Positions 1 through 11,138 of a DNA stretch of 64,000 nt are shown here, piece by piece. The notes below the pieces were generated by a model, which searched no databases, was not told where the DNA came from, and saw only the letters and a program-made list of their open reading frames with translations. Within the stretch, counting starts at the first letter, position 1; each line of letters opens with the position of its first letter. The stretch is from Tetrapyrgos nigripes (lineage: Eukaryota > Basidiomycota > Agaricomycetes > Agaricales > Campanellaceae). The position numbers and the translations under genes are program-made. The stretch spans positions 186,001 to 250,000 of the forward strand of contig JAACJM010000109.1 of assembly GCA_013368315.1 (NCBI GenBank), in the 5' to 3' direction.

Positions 1-422
1 AACAGATACAAAGCAGATAGATTGAGAGAGATGTAGATGAGACAGAGAGAGAGAAAGAGACGAGTAGGCTGACTAGGCTCTACACTGCGTAATAGTAGTA
101 CGGAGCAGAGACAAAGTGAACGAACTGGGAAAAAGTTACAAAAGATCTCAGGTATATATGGGAAACATGAACAGATGAGAAAAAGTAAGTAATAATAGAA
201 AGATACCATATGGTGTATCAAAGATAAGAATGATGGATCGAATATGGATAAATAAAGGTACCAAATCATGAAAGAATGATTGACAGTTATTATAGAGTTC
301 ATTGAGTGTGAATCTGAGTGTTAATCAACGGGGAAAAGCAATAGACAAATGATGAAGGAATTCCAAGTTTAATAATGAAGTAAAAGAAGAAGGAGGGCAA
401 AGAACTGTAGCAGTTCATGACA
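1..422 (-). repeat. 3' LTR (element orientation) of a Ty3/gypsy chromovirus, cut by the window edge
   Basis: This stretch is repeated at 4721-5109. Both copies end on the plus strand with CAGTTCATGACA, so in element orientation the LTR begins TGTCATGAACTG, the usual TG start. Immediately inside it (425-436) the minus strand reads as a purine run, AAAGAGGGGGTAA, in the position of a polypurine tract. The two LTRs differ by indels: this copy has about 45 extra bases near 150-205, and the other copy has a roughly 20-base duplication near 4965-4985. That suggests the insertion is old. The far end lies outside the window. Confidence 0.85.
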
Positions 423-437
423 TTACCCCCTCTTTAA
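423..437 (-). other. Polypurine tract of the chromovirus
   Basis: The minus strand carries AAAGAGGGGGTAA directly before the TGTCATG start of the LTR, which is where plus-strand DNA priming occurs in LTR retrotransposons. Its position fixes the element orientation as minus. Confidence 0.7.
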
Positions 438-519
438 GTTGGGCTTTCGCCTGGAGCACATGTGTACTTTTCCAAATATCTCCCATCTTAATTCCCATTG
501 AATGTACTGTTGATCCTGC

Positions 520-762
520 TCATATCAGGTTTGGTGGGCGATACACTTCAGGGTGTTGTTGATGAAAGGTTTTGATCATCTCCTTTAATTTTGTTAACCC
601 TGACGCTGGTTCCCATGAATTCTCTGAGTCAGTGTAGTCTAACCATTTGACTAAATATTGTACTCCCCGATGATTTCTAGTTGGCTTTGAATCCAAGATT
701 GCTTCGACATCATATTCGTTGTCTTCAGGAAGTAATTCTGCTGGTTCACCTGGGTAGTTCAC
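520..762 (-). CDS. Chromodomain at the C-terminus of the chromovirus Pol
   Basis: The 80-residue reading frame has the chromodomain signature: an N-terminal Y-x-V-E-A-I-L-D strand, then YLVKWLDYTDSENSWEPASG and an acidic/basic helix (KLKEMIKTFHQQHPE). In chromoviruses (a Ty3/gypsy clade) this domain sits behind integrase and directs integration to heterochromatin. Here it lies only about 300 bp from the RNase H remnant, so the integrase that should precede it is missing. The family call is confident. This piece has no start of its own and is the tail of a broken polyprotein. Confidence 0.85.
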   Translation of the reverse strand: MNYPGEPAELLPEDNEYDVEAILDSKPTRNHRGVQYLVKWLDYTDSENSWEPASGLTKLKEMIKTFHQQHPEVYRPPNLI

Positions 763-1069
763 TCCATGAGCTTCAGTTTCTCTGTATGGTGATAGAAGTG
801 AAGCATGGAAGACCAGATGGATCCACCAGTGTTCGGTAGTTTGAGATGGTAGTTGACCTCACTGATTACATCAGTGATTTCACACTACCCCTGGGGCTTT
901 ATTTTAGCCAAAAGAAACATAAGAAACAAGCAAAACTATCTTATTTAACATTTAAATACTTTTTACAGAAAGAACTTGTTTGCCACTCAATATTTGGTTT
1001 GATTGCGACACAAGATTCTTTAACTTTCTGATGCCACTAAAGCATTGCTTTGCCACACATAATTGAAGA

Positions 1070-2739
1070 GATTTACCATATAAGACCTTTATAAATTTAT
1101 GTCTATAGTATCTCAAGTTGTCATGATTGGTTAAGATTTCGATAGTATGTGGTCCACCTTCAAGGTAGTGTCACCAGGCTTCTAACCTGCATATGATTGC
1201 CAATAATTCCTTATTGTGAATGTCGTAGTTCCGCTCAGTTTCAGATAAAGCTTTCGATAGATACGTGACTGGGTGCCATTTGTCATCAAGTCCTTGCTGT
1301 TGTAGGATACCTCCTGTAGCATAATCTGATGTATGGTTTAGAATAATCAGGCATTAAAAGGACTGGTGAAGATGTGAACACATCTTTGAGTGCCTGAAAG
1401 GCTCTTTCTGTTTCATTTGACCATTTCCATGGTTGATCCTTTTTTGTGAGGCTGAAGAGTGGTCAAGCGACTTTAGAGAAATCACATATGAAATGATGAT
1501 AGAAGTTTCTGAACCCCAGGAATGACTGCACGTCCTTGACATTACGTGGGATTGGCCATTTAGTGATGCCTTCAACTTTGACTGGGTCCATAGCCAATGT
1601 ATTATGGGAAACAATGAGGCCTAAAAATTCCACTGAATCGGTTTTGAAGGTACATTTATCTGGTTTGGCATATAAATTGTTTTCCCGGAGTCATGCAAGT
1701 ACTTGTTTGACCATATGTTGATGTTCTTCCAAAGACTCTGTAAATATCAGAATGTCATCCATATAGATAATGACTTTCCCAGAATCAATAAGGTCCTTGA
1801 AAAGAGTATTCATCATTGCTTGGAAAGTAGAAGGAGAATTCATGAGGCCGAAGAACATCACCGTTGGTTCAAAAAGGCTGCTTTCCATTCATCTGCTTCT
1901 TTTATCTGCACATTATTATATCCCCATCTGAGATCGATCTTTGAAAAGATTCGTGCTCCCTTGAGTTTGTCTATGAGTTCTGATATCAGTGGTAAAGGGT
2001 ATTCGTTTTTGATAGTTCCTTTGTTCAAGGCACGATACTCCTGTACAGGGCATAGTTTTCCATCTTTCTTTTTTACAAAGAAGAAGGGACTTGCCATAGG
2101 AGATTTTGATAGCCTTATGTATTCTTTTTCCAAATTTTCTCTGATGAACTCGTCAAGTTCTGTTTGTTCATTTGGGGATAGGGGATATGTTTTGCAAGGG
2201 CGAGGTACAAAGTCCAGTTTAAGTTCGATTGCATGATCCCATTCACCACGTCTTGGTAGTCGTTCTGAAGTTTGTTTGTCAAAGACCGGTAGGAACTGAT
2301 GATACTGAGATGGAATCTTATCTTTAAGAGGTATTTCAGTCTTAATATCTTGAGCTGCCTCTGCAAGTTCCTGTGCTTTGGTGAATCCTGTGCATATGTT
2401 GAGGTCTGATGTCTCAAGCAATTCCTTGTTTGATGTTAACACTTCTTCATCCCCTTTGAACAATTCTTCCATTATCTCTTGTTTCCACTGTTCTGGAATT
2501 TCATTTCTCCCATGATCATCTTCGGTAAAGATTGCCGTCTGTTCTGAAGTATGATGGAAAGATCGAATAGGAATACGACAACATCTACCTGCAATTTTTG
2601 ATTGTGCAACTGGTTTAAATTGTCCAATTGGTTCTAGCCATCTGACTTGGTAGTCCTTGTGGTGAGCTCGTGGATCGATGACAGTTGGTTTGGAAGGTTT
2701 TGTCTTTGTATGTAGGTGAAGAATGGGAGGGTTTTCCAA
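1070..2739 (-). pseudogene. Chromovirus pol fragment: reverse transcriptase plus partial RNase H
   Basis: Read on the minus strand, the upstream frame (2739-1858) carries the RT fingers and palm start (SKSPMASPFFFVKKKDGKL, EYRALNKGTIKNEYPLP, ARIFSKIDLRWGYN). The next frame (1888-1691) carries FEPTVMFFGLMNSPSTFQ and the catalytic YMDD. The join between them is a short deletion with a frameshift at about 1860-1885. Downstream frames continue as the RT connection and RNase H (FLGLIVSHN, WPIPRNVKDVQSFLGF, VTYLSKALSETERNYDIHNKELLAII), interrupted by TGA at 1691-1693 and 1463-1465. No DSG-type protease motif is visible upstream and no integrase HHCC or DDE core downstream. The copy cannot be autonomous. 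Confidence 0.88.
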
Positions 2740-2789
2740 GGTGCACGTTTCAGGGCATCTGATCCTATCTATTCACAAGAATGACCAGT

Positions 2790-3613
2790 CTATTTCTGGA
2801 TTGTGTTCTTCCAACCAGTCAGTACTGGTTGTCTGCATGCGAAGCATGCCCCTAGTTTTCGGAGTTGGTCTCTTTCATCAGGTGTCAGTTTAGGTAACGG
2901 AGTAAAGGACATGCTAGCACCTGGTCCCATATTCATAAGTGCATTCACACTTGCTACTGTCCTTCCCTGAGAAGGACCTGGACTACTCCTCGACATCAAG
3001 GAAGTTTTCCAATGTCCTGACCTTCCTCGTTCCTTCATCCATTCCAGGTGGAGCCCTACGGCCCTCTCTTTGTATTTGTCGAAATCCTTCCACTTCAGAT
3101 AAGTTCGTCCCAATGCTTCACAGAGTTTAGGGGGAAGTCCATCCTGATAGAATTCCAACAACGCTGCATCTCCAAAGTCCAATTCTTCCCCATATGTGTC
3201 AAAGATACTGTTATAGTTACTAATATCTGCCCCTTTCATCCTCGCATACTTGATCTTTGTTCTTGCTACATCATCTGAGGCGAGAGCTTTAAAGTCCTTC
3301 TTGAACCTGTCTCACACTTGTTTCAGAGTGATCCACCTTCGATTCTCTGCTTTGACCTCTTCATCTTCTTCATCTTCATCATGTTCCATTAGACGTTGTG
3401 TTGCCCAATCTCCTCCCTTTTCTCCTGTGAAGAATGATAAAAATAACGAGACCTGGCTTTCCTTGCTAGAATACTTGCCCTTGTTCATACGTAGGTAGTT
3501 GTTGAACAAGGCTAGCCATTGTTCTGCCTCGTTACATTCTCCATTAAAGTGTTGAGTTTCCTTCCTCTTTCAGAAGTACTGTTCGATTTGCTAGGAGCCG
3601 TTGTATCAGACAT
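2790..3613 (-). pseudogene. Chromovirus gag with truncated zinc knuckle
   Basis: Minus-strand frames read as a retrotransposon Gag: a start region near 3613, then EAEQWLALFNNYLRMNKGKY, an acidic DEDEEDEEVKAE stretch, RFKKDFKALASDDVARTKI, and YQDGLPPKLCEALGRTYLKW. The C-terminal CFACRQP is the first half of a CCHC knuckle (C-x2-C); the following G-H-x4-C is absent, and the frame runs into unrelated sequence at 2790. This fits a deletion that also removed the protease between gag and RT. Frame changes near 3240, 3310 and 3540 show further decay. Confidence 0.75.
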
Positions 3614-4720
3614 GACTGAGTTGTCTGGTTCTGATGGATCTGGTGGAGGAGAGGGAGCTGGACAATGAGGAGCTATGGATGGTCCTTCAGTAGATGGAAT
3701 TACAGGAGAAGGAGGGTCGTCTGGTTCTGATGGATTGGGAGAAGGATTGGGAGAAGGGTTTGACAGGTTGTCAGATGATGGATCTAGTGGTACAAGAGAA
3801 GAAGATTCTGGATTTGGTTGAGTATTTGTAGGGGTGGATGACCCTTGTTCTGGTTCAGTTTCAGAGTCAATGAGAGGGTGAGCTTTTCAAATAGCAAGTT
3901 CTTGGTTGTTGGTTATTACTTCGAGTGGTGGACTGAAGGAGACGTTTGAAGGGAGTCATTGTCTGTTGTATCTATTAAGACACAGTAATTCTCTACAGAA
4001 TTTCCAAGGATTCCTGTCTCTGTCTGTGGCATAGTAAGCGTCTTGTTTTGATCTGGACCAGTAAGTGTGTGGACAATTTGCACAGGGGAGATTTGGATCT
4101 GCAGATTCGGACCATTGACTTGTCATATACTCTTAGGATCTTCTTTTTTATCCTTTTTGGCTCAGATAGCTATTTGGAGACCGATGGGGGAAGAGGTACC
4201 ATATTCTTTGAGGAAGAAGGGTCCTAAGAGTTTGACAACGATTTCCTCAGTATCGTGGTTACGGGTGACTGTTATGTACAAGTAGTTGGAGAGGATTATG
4301 TCACCTGGTTTCAATTTCCAAAGCCAACGCCTTGTACAAATAAGGGGTTTTTTCGAATAGCTTGTGCGTGTTCGTAATGGGTTTTCTTGTATAACAGCTC
4401 AAGTGGAAGAGGGAGGGGAGGTCAATTATGTTCTGATCAGTTATAAGAGGGGGTGTGGTAGACAGATTGAATAACTAATATGTGGAATGCTTCCCAATGT
4501 ATTTGTTTTGTGAGACTAGAAGAGAAGGAATACGCAGGATGCTTCCAAACGTATTCGTTTTTGTGAAAATAGACGAGAAGAAGAGAAAGGAGTTTTGAGA
4601 GCAAAGACTAGTAAAATAAACAAAAGAAGACTCAATATAGTGAGGTGGGTATAAGGGAGTTTGTTCAAGTGTCAAGGTTGCTGGTACACTCAAATAACCA
4701 CCCAAGTCACACACTAAGAG
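3614..4720. other. Untranslated leader of the chromovirus, no intact gene
   Basis: This lies between gag and the upstream LTR. A Ser/Pro/Gly-rich minus-strand stretch (3600-3900) may be the degenerate Gag N-terminus. A primer-binding site is expected next to the left edge of the 4721-5109 LTR, but no convincing tRNA 3'-end complement is visible, partly because the LTR boundary on this side cannot be set. Confidence 0.4.
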
Positions 4721-5109
4721 AACAGATACAAAGCAGATAGATTGAGAGAGAGGTAGATGAGACAGAGAGAGAGAAAGAGATGAGTAGGCTGACTAGGCTC
4801 TACACTGCGTAATAGTAGTACGGAGCAGAGACGAAGTGAACGAACTGGGGAAAAGTTACAAAAGATCTCAGGTATATATATGGTGTATCAAAGATAAGAA
4901 TGATAGATCGAATATGGATAAATAAAGGTACCAAATCATGAAAGAATGATTGACAGTTATTATAGAGTTTGATATAAGCTTATAGAGTTCATTGAGTGTG
5001 AATCTGAGTGTTAATCAATGGGGAAAAGCGATAGACAAATGATGAAGGAATTCTGAGTTTAATAATGAAGTAAAAGAAGGAGGGCGAAGAACTGTAGCAG
5101 TTCATGACA
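4721..5109 (-). repeat. 5' LTR (element orientation) of the chromovirus
   Basis: Second copy of the repeat at 1-422, ending at 5109 with the same CAGTTCATGACA. In element orientation it is the promoter-bearing LTR for the gag-pol frames. The true start may lie a little left of 4721, because the partner copy is cut at base 1 of the window. The base run just outside (CCAAG, 5110-5114) would be one half of a target-site duplication; its partner is off the window. Confidence 0.82.
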
Positions 5110-6673
5110 CCAAGTGCATCCAAGTGAGTCCAGGGTGTGTCCAATCACTGCATCCACCTACATCAAAATATTCCCACTCTAGAGCTTGGATATTTACATA
5201 TGCATCTGTGATTTTGAAGTTTTCTTGATTCTAGATCTGTAGATAGGTGTATTACTATAATGAGATGTTTTTTCATTTCTCTTAAGAACTAAGGACAAAA
5301 TGTGAGCATGTAGAAGAAATTTCAGTTCATAATCCTTCTGATACACATTTACATGTACTAGCTACACAAATAATTAGCAAGTATCACTTCCATTCACCTG
5401 ATTCACTTGGACACACTTGGATGCACCTGGATGCATGTCGTACTTTGTGTGTCCAAGGTGCATCCACAATGTGCATCCAATGGCTGTGTTAATCCCATTA
5501 AATTTTGGAGTTCATTACACTTTGTTCAAACTTCATTGTTCATATTGTCAAGGTCAAATTCAAAGTGTCTCTTTACATATTCTTCACCCAAACACATTAC
5601 ATGTACTGACTCACCTAGATTCCTATTTTCACACTTCCAAAGGGATTATTTAGGTCACCTTTGCTTCTATGAGAGAGGCATATACTGCCACTTACTTATA
5701 TTAACCCTTCATATCATTTTGCATTTCAGTTAAATCAATGCTTGTATACGTACTTCCTCAGTCAAATCAACTCTATTCTCATCTCATTTCCCCTCTCATT
5801 GAGTCATTCTTCAGGCTTGAGGCACCTCAGATCTTCACAGCCCTATGCTCTACTGCGTTGCTCAGTCTCAGCTTTGTCTATATACAATACATAACATTAA
5901 AGACTCAAAAGTGCCAGCAACACTGCATAGCGAAGAGGGTATTAACGAAATGTAATGATCTTGGGAAATATTGGGATTAACACAGCCACTGGATGCACAA
6001 TTTGGACATACCTGGATGCAGAAATCTAGGTGCCGTTGTCCATATTACTACGAACTCTCATTTTCCTTTATGCAGCAAGTATGTACAAGTTCCCTCATAG
6101 TTATTGGCTGGTTCAATGGCCCAAAGACCTTGACAGGACCCTGGAATTTTACTGATGTGATTATGAACCATGAAGTGATGAGCCACTGGTCATTATCATG
6201 CTCGGAATCCATGCTCATGGCTTGTCACAATTCTCAACCTATATAGCACTGCTATCACACCCTTGCCATTGTGAAGGAGGGTTATAACTCTCTTGAAATC
6301 ATGACAGGGTGTTATATCACCTTGGAATCATGACAACAAGGTGATAGCGGTGGTATAACCATCCTGCCATTGTTCTGGGCTGTGCCATGGTCATGCCCTG
6401 TCCAATGTTATATCGTTGAGGATGTTTTGGTCATGGAGTTGGTACCGAGATTTGAGACAGGCTTTGTGCCCATCCACTACTAGCTGGGGATCAATGTTAG
6501 AACTTGTCCCGGAAGCCCATAGATCCTTCTATGCTGGCAGCCTTTTGGGGTTATTTCAGTTGTACAACCTATACAACCGTTGACAGTCACCAGAAAGTTC
6601 AGTGTACAATTTCCTGATGCAACTTGCATCATCTTCAGAAGTAAATTGAGTAGTTTGGAGCTAGAAGCCAGAC
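5110..6673. repeat. Gene-free region with an inverted repeat rich in GGATGCA/TGCATCC
   Basis: No supported coding region. Arms at about 5460-5497 and 5972-6009 are inverted copies sharing TGGCTGTGTTAATCCCA and an outer TGTGCATCCA; the symmetry axis is 5734-5735. Similar TGCATCCA-type words also occur at 5110-5165 and 5400-5480. This looks like a decayed small inverted-repeat transposon, but no target-site duplication could be assigned. Confidence 0.5.
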
Positions 6674-7163
6674 ATCAGTATTTTGACAGATTACTGGTGG
6701 ACTGGTCCACTGGTGCTGCAAGCCAACTGACTGGTGGAAAATTTATTCACCTCTGTTTGGATACTTAACAGCACTTGTAGAGTATGAGATGCAAGTAGAA
6801 ACTACCTATGATATCACCATAGCTATTGCAAACAGGTGGTGCAATAATTATTAAGTAGCAGCGGCTACACATTGGCCAGTTGTTGGGGGAATCAGGAGGT
6901 GCCAAACACTGTCCCTGACAACAATGAGAACGTTAGCCAGTGTCAGAAATGACTTTCAGATCATTACTGACCATGTGCTCACCTTTGGCAATGTTGCTGG
7001 GCCCTTCTTCGACAATGATAATGCCCAAACGACATTGACAAGCACTCAACTGGTGGAGAAAAATACTTGTCTGGTGGAAATGGGTGGTCTACTGGTTTTC
7101 AACTGGTGCTGTGCCAAATTCTGGCCCTACCAGTTGAAACCAGTAATCTGTCAAAATCCTGAT
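6674..7163. mobile_element. 490-bp MITE-like element with 25-bp terminal inverted repeats
   Basis: The left end (6674-6698) and the reverse complement of the right end (7139-7163) read ATCAGNATTTTGACAGATTACTGGT, with 19 consecutive identical bases (ATTTTGACAGATTACTGGT). The interior is rich in ACTGGTGG/CCACTGGT words and has no coding potential. AGAC occurs on both outer flanks and could be a 4-bp duplication. The superfamily cannot be assigned. Confidence 0.65.
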
Positions 7164-8499
7164 AGACTTTGAAGCTTTTTATATTTTACAGTTACCATGA
7201 AGCCCCACACTCTTATATGCTGCTCTGAAGACTCCCTGTTGTACATGCAAAAAAAAAAACGCTTCCTAAGAGTCTTGATGATGGAGCATCACAAAAAAAG
7301 CAAAAAATTGTAAGCGTGTGTAACTATGTGTAAGGTCCCAGAGCAATAACAACAAATTATCATTCATTGTAATTTCACAGTAATAATTCTGGACAGCTTT
7401 CAATAACTTGTAAGTTGAACAGAATAATTGTGTAACATTTCTAAGGGCTTCTAGGTATGTACAAGGCTGCAAAAGACTTGTGCTGAAATTACAAGAGAAG
7501 TGGAATCATTACAGTGAGCTGGGAAGATTCATCTTTCTGCCCAGCTTCTTGCAAGTGCATACAAGTGCATACAAGCTTGAAAGCTTTACAAGACAATCAT
7601 GTCGTCTACTGGGGCCTAGTCTTGTTAACCAGACTGACAATATATACATATATATATATGTAGTCTGGAACTTTTTAATAGGGCTGATCCGTGCCAGCCA
7701 GTTATTAGGTGAGTAAGAAACATTCTCACAAGTGGTTTCCCTGCCTTCTTGCCATATCTCAGGCCAGAAATTACAGATCTTAATTCATATTCTATCAGCT
7801 GTAACACCCATCCTTCTGCATGCCAAAAATCCTGGCCAAAAACGAAGCAGAACTTGCAGAAAGACCTGAAGTCCATTTCTGTGTGAACACAGCCACTTCT
7901 GCATCAAGCTTTGGGCTGCAAAATTACCTGCTCAATAACTACAGTTTCCACTCATTCTATTGCCCTGAAATTTTGTATGTACAATCTTCTGTAGTATATA
8001 AGTACATTAGAGAGCTTGTGCAGAGCCACCTGCAGCCACATGTGGCTTAGTAAGTGTGTGCAGAATGGTTGGCTTGAAATCTTGTGCACAAGTTGCAAAG
8101 CATATATTGAGGTAGCTACACTGAGTACATGCAATACAAGCATAGGAAGTGATGAAGGGAGCATACAAGAATAGGCTGAGCACAAAAGAGCTGAGATATG
8201 ATGTACAAAAACTTACATAACAGAGATTTGATGTATATGAACTATGAGAGCTTATGAGAGAAATAACCAGGCTGTGACACAGTTTTTTTATAAAAGTTTT
8301 ACAAAATATCATGGTTGTAACCTTAGAACCTCCTTTATAAAAAGCGACAGTTGAACCTTAGCCACATGTGATTAGAGCAGCTTACAAAGCGACCTGCCCT
8401 CTTCAGCTGTAGCTTATGGACCCAGCATGGTCTCTCTCAGAGAATGCCATCCTAGGTGTAGCTCGGCACCAGGCTGCCATCAGATTTTTCAGAAATTCC
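7164..8499. other. Gene-free stretch with a fragment of a TTTATAAA-type element end
   Basis: No supported gene; short frames only. At 8283-8350 the order TTTTTTTATAAAAG, ATCATGGTTGTAACC, TTTATAAAAAGCGAC matches the terminal arrangement of the 2.58-kb element at 59026-61603 (TTTATAAA, CATGGTCTAACCATG, TTTATAAA). It is probably a related element end or relic. A short A10 run is at 7250-7259 and a TA microsatellite at 7641-7658. Confidence 0.35.
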
Positions 8500-8501
8500 T
8501 G

Positions 8502-9279
8502 GGCTAGCTCAGGTTATTTGGAAAACACTTGGGCTCTGTTCATGGGAACATTCCTGCCCTCCCTGAGCCCACCATTGCTGCTATATATTGCCCCACTACT
8601 GTATCATACCACAAATCACATTAGTACATCAGTAAGTACTGGTACATGAGCTTAACTGAATAATGTCAGAACTTTTATTTTTCTGACATAAGCTGTCATA
8701 ATGAAAGCTTTCCTGTCAAGGTGGCTTATAAGCAAATTATTGCGACTTCATTTTTTAATGAGCAACTTTGGAGACTCAAATTGGGGTGGCTTATAATGCT
8801 CACCTACTTGGCTTTACAGTGTAGTAAAATTTGAAACTAGGGCAGCATGCCTCAGGTCAGGGGAAGGTCAACTCACTTTGCACCAGGCAAGTTCCCACGA
8901 GCACAAAGCTCATCAAAACATCGTCCTCTTAACTCTAAACTCGCATAACTCTTCTCAAGTGTATATGGGCTGAGAAGCCCTCATATAGGTCTTTCATATC
9001 CACCCCAATTTGAGTCTCCAAAGTCACTCATTAAAAAATGAAGTCGTGATAATTTGCTTATAAGCTGCCACGACAGGAAAGCTTTCATTATGATGGCTTA
9101 CATTAGAAAAATAAAAGTTCCGACAGAGGTTGGTCTGCCAAAAGGATGCTTGTCTGGTTATTTGGCTAATCTGTGTGTGGGAATATTTCCACCCTCCTTG
9201 TGTGGCCACCATTGCTGCTATATATATTGCCCTACTATTAAACAAATTACATTAGTACATCTGTAAGTAATGGTACATA
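8502..9279. repeat. Direct repeats flanking a 460-bp inverted-repeat element
   Basis: Inner part: arms 8665-8788 and 9001-9124 are inverted copies (about 124 bp each, 212-bp loop, axis about 8894.5), beginning GTCAGAACTTTTATTTTTCT and GTCGGAACTTTTATTTTTCT. Outer part: 8502-8646 and about 9148-9279 are direct copies sharing CCACCATTGCTGCTATATAT, CATTAGTACATC and GGTACAT. A third partial direct copy, with TGCCAAAAGGATGCT and TGGGAATATTTC, follows at about 9306-9355. The structure is consistent with a MITE inserted into, or duplicated with, a tandem repeat. Confidence 0.65.
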
Positions 9280-9930
9280 TGTGAAACTGAGGTTGCTGTT
9301 GGGTTTGCCAAAAGGATGCTGTGGGCAGGGACCATGCTCTGGGAATATTTCTGCCCTGCTTGGGCAGTGGGCACCTGCCCATACATTATTGGGTCCATCA
9401 AGGGGCTATTGTTGTACCCAGCGAAAACAGATTTGGCTGTGAAGATATCAGGATACCCTCAAGGAGAGAGAGTCTTAACTCGGATTTATCAGCACGAGCA
9501 TCAGTTCCCATGGCAATCAGAGTCGGGTCGGGCATGGTCCCTTCTTTGCTCCATGCGCCATTGTTGCCTATTCTCCCAAATAGATAGATATGGGTGCATC
9601 TGTGGTGTGCTGCATCCTGCATAATACCCAATGTGTTGATAGAGCCCTTTAATGTAGCATTACTTTGCTTGGATGGGCTCAGTGCCTTGAATCCCCAATT
9701 TGTTGTACACCTAAGTACAATTACTGATTGATTCATGGTCATGGAGAATGCTCATAAGTTGAGGAACAGTGCCATCATTTGTTGGCCAGGGATTTTGGGT
9801 ATCAAATGTCAATTTGCACTTGATCAGCAGCAATTGTGGCTGAAAAAGTGACCATCATTGTAAATTCTCGGGCATGTATGATCTGTACTAGTCAATGGTA
9901 GACATATGGACATGTTGCTAATACTCCCTA
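9280..9930. other. Gene-free stretch
   Basis: Apart from the third partial repeat copy near 9306-9355, nothing recognisable. Short overlapping frames on both strands show no family motif. Confidence 0.4.
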
Positions 9931-11138
9931 TTGTGTTGCAGTGTTCGCCCTAAGGGTTAACCCATAATTAAGTTAAGGGCTTATTCCATTAACAAGTTAA
10001 GGCCTAACAGCCTCGGGCACCCTTAATAGGCCTTAATTAAGGCTTAAAGTATGGCTAACACATGATTTATTGGGCACAAATTTTTATTTTGGGAGTTTCT
10101 TACAGATAGGGAATAGCACGGGTTTACAGGTAACCGACAGGTCAGGAGGTATGGGGTTGGTGGGTACAGGTACGGGTTGGCTTATTTCAGCCCATGCAAA
10201 ACCCTGACCTGCCACATGGGTAATAGACCCACCGATAGTGGAGTCTCTGGGGCCAGCCTTTGGCATTACTTTTAGGCATATTGTAAACTATACAGTTCTA
10301 CCAGACTCATAGTCATATACACACAAGACATTACACGGTAGCCTAGGAAATAAAAACCTCCATTCCCCAAAGTCACAATGTGTCCCGACTCTCCCATTCC
10401 TGAAAACCTCCAGACCAAAGATAAAAAGCGCAAGTCCATTGTGACAGCTAGAGCCAATGGTGAAGATTCTATTGACTTGGCACTTCCTTCATTAAAAAAA
10501 GCCAAGGTTGCCGCCACGAGTGTAAGTGAATACAAAAATTCTATGGAACATTGTTGTGTTTACTCAGCCACTTCAACCCAGACAAAGACAGGTACTTCAA
10601 ATCTGTACTTCTTGATATCATGTAGCAATACTATCTACTTTACAGTCTAAAGTTGATACCTTATCCATACCCGTCACCCGCAGGTCTGGACCTTAACCTG
10701 TCAGACCCGTCATTACCCTCGACCCGTCTTCAGAGGTACGGGTTGAGGCGGGTGCAGGGACAGGTCAAAAAAAATTCCCTGTGGGAGCCCCGTGCTGTTC
10801 CCTACTTACAGACAAAAATTTTACCTTTCTGCAAGCTTTCCAAGCTTGTCATTTGATTCTTCATAAATCTGTACAGTTGGCTTTGTACTGCACCAGTAAC
10901 ATGAATGATTGCATGTATAAATGTGTGGAGGACAATGGTTGACTGTAAGATGGTACAAAAGCAGTGAAAAGCTATTGAAAAATATGTCTTAGAGCAACTC
11001 AAGAGCACAGAAAAATTTTTCTAGTAAGACCTTAAAAACCCTTAAATCAGGCCCTTAATTAAGCCCAAGTTAAGCCTTTAAGGCCTAACCTTGTTGGGCA
11101 CCCTTAATTAAGGTCTTAGGGTGAACACTGTTGTGTTG
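9931..11138. mobile_element. hAT-like non-autonomous element (9939-11130) with 8-bp TSD TTGTGTTG
   Basis: TTGTGTTG at 9931-9938 and again at 11131-11138 flanks an element whose ends are CAGTGTTCGCCCTAAG and, reverse complemented, CAGTGTTCACCCTAAG (15 of 16 identical). An 8-bp duplication with a CAGTG terminus is typical of hAT transposons. The subterminal regions are rich in TTAAGG/CCTTAA words on both sides. No transposase is encoded; short frames at 10272-10650 look incidental. The element is 1192 bp long because a second element is inserted within it at 10107-10804. Confidence 0.9.
10099..10812. mobile_element. Second hAT-like element (10107-10804) nested in the first, TSD CTTACAGA
   Basis: CTTACAGA at 10099-10106 and 10805-10812 flanks a 698-bp element whose termini read TAGGGAATAGCACGGG and TAGGGAACAGCACGGG (reverse complement of the right end). 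Subterminal sequence is full of ACGGGT/ACAGGT words on both sides (for example 10124-10180 and 10660-10770). The same terminus family recurs at 51889. Being inside the 9939-11130 element, this insertion is the younger of the two. Confidence 0.9.

Noticed and set aside
846..1031. Plus-strand frame of 61 codons between the chromodomain and RNase H as a novel gene
   Set aside because: Short, AT-rich, no motif, and located in the deleted part of the retrotransposon.
7641..7658. TA-rich run as a promoter
   Set aside because: It is a short TA microsatellite with no gene downstream.
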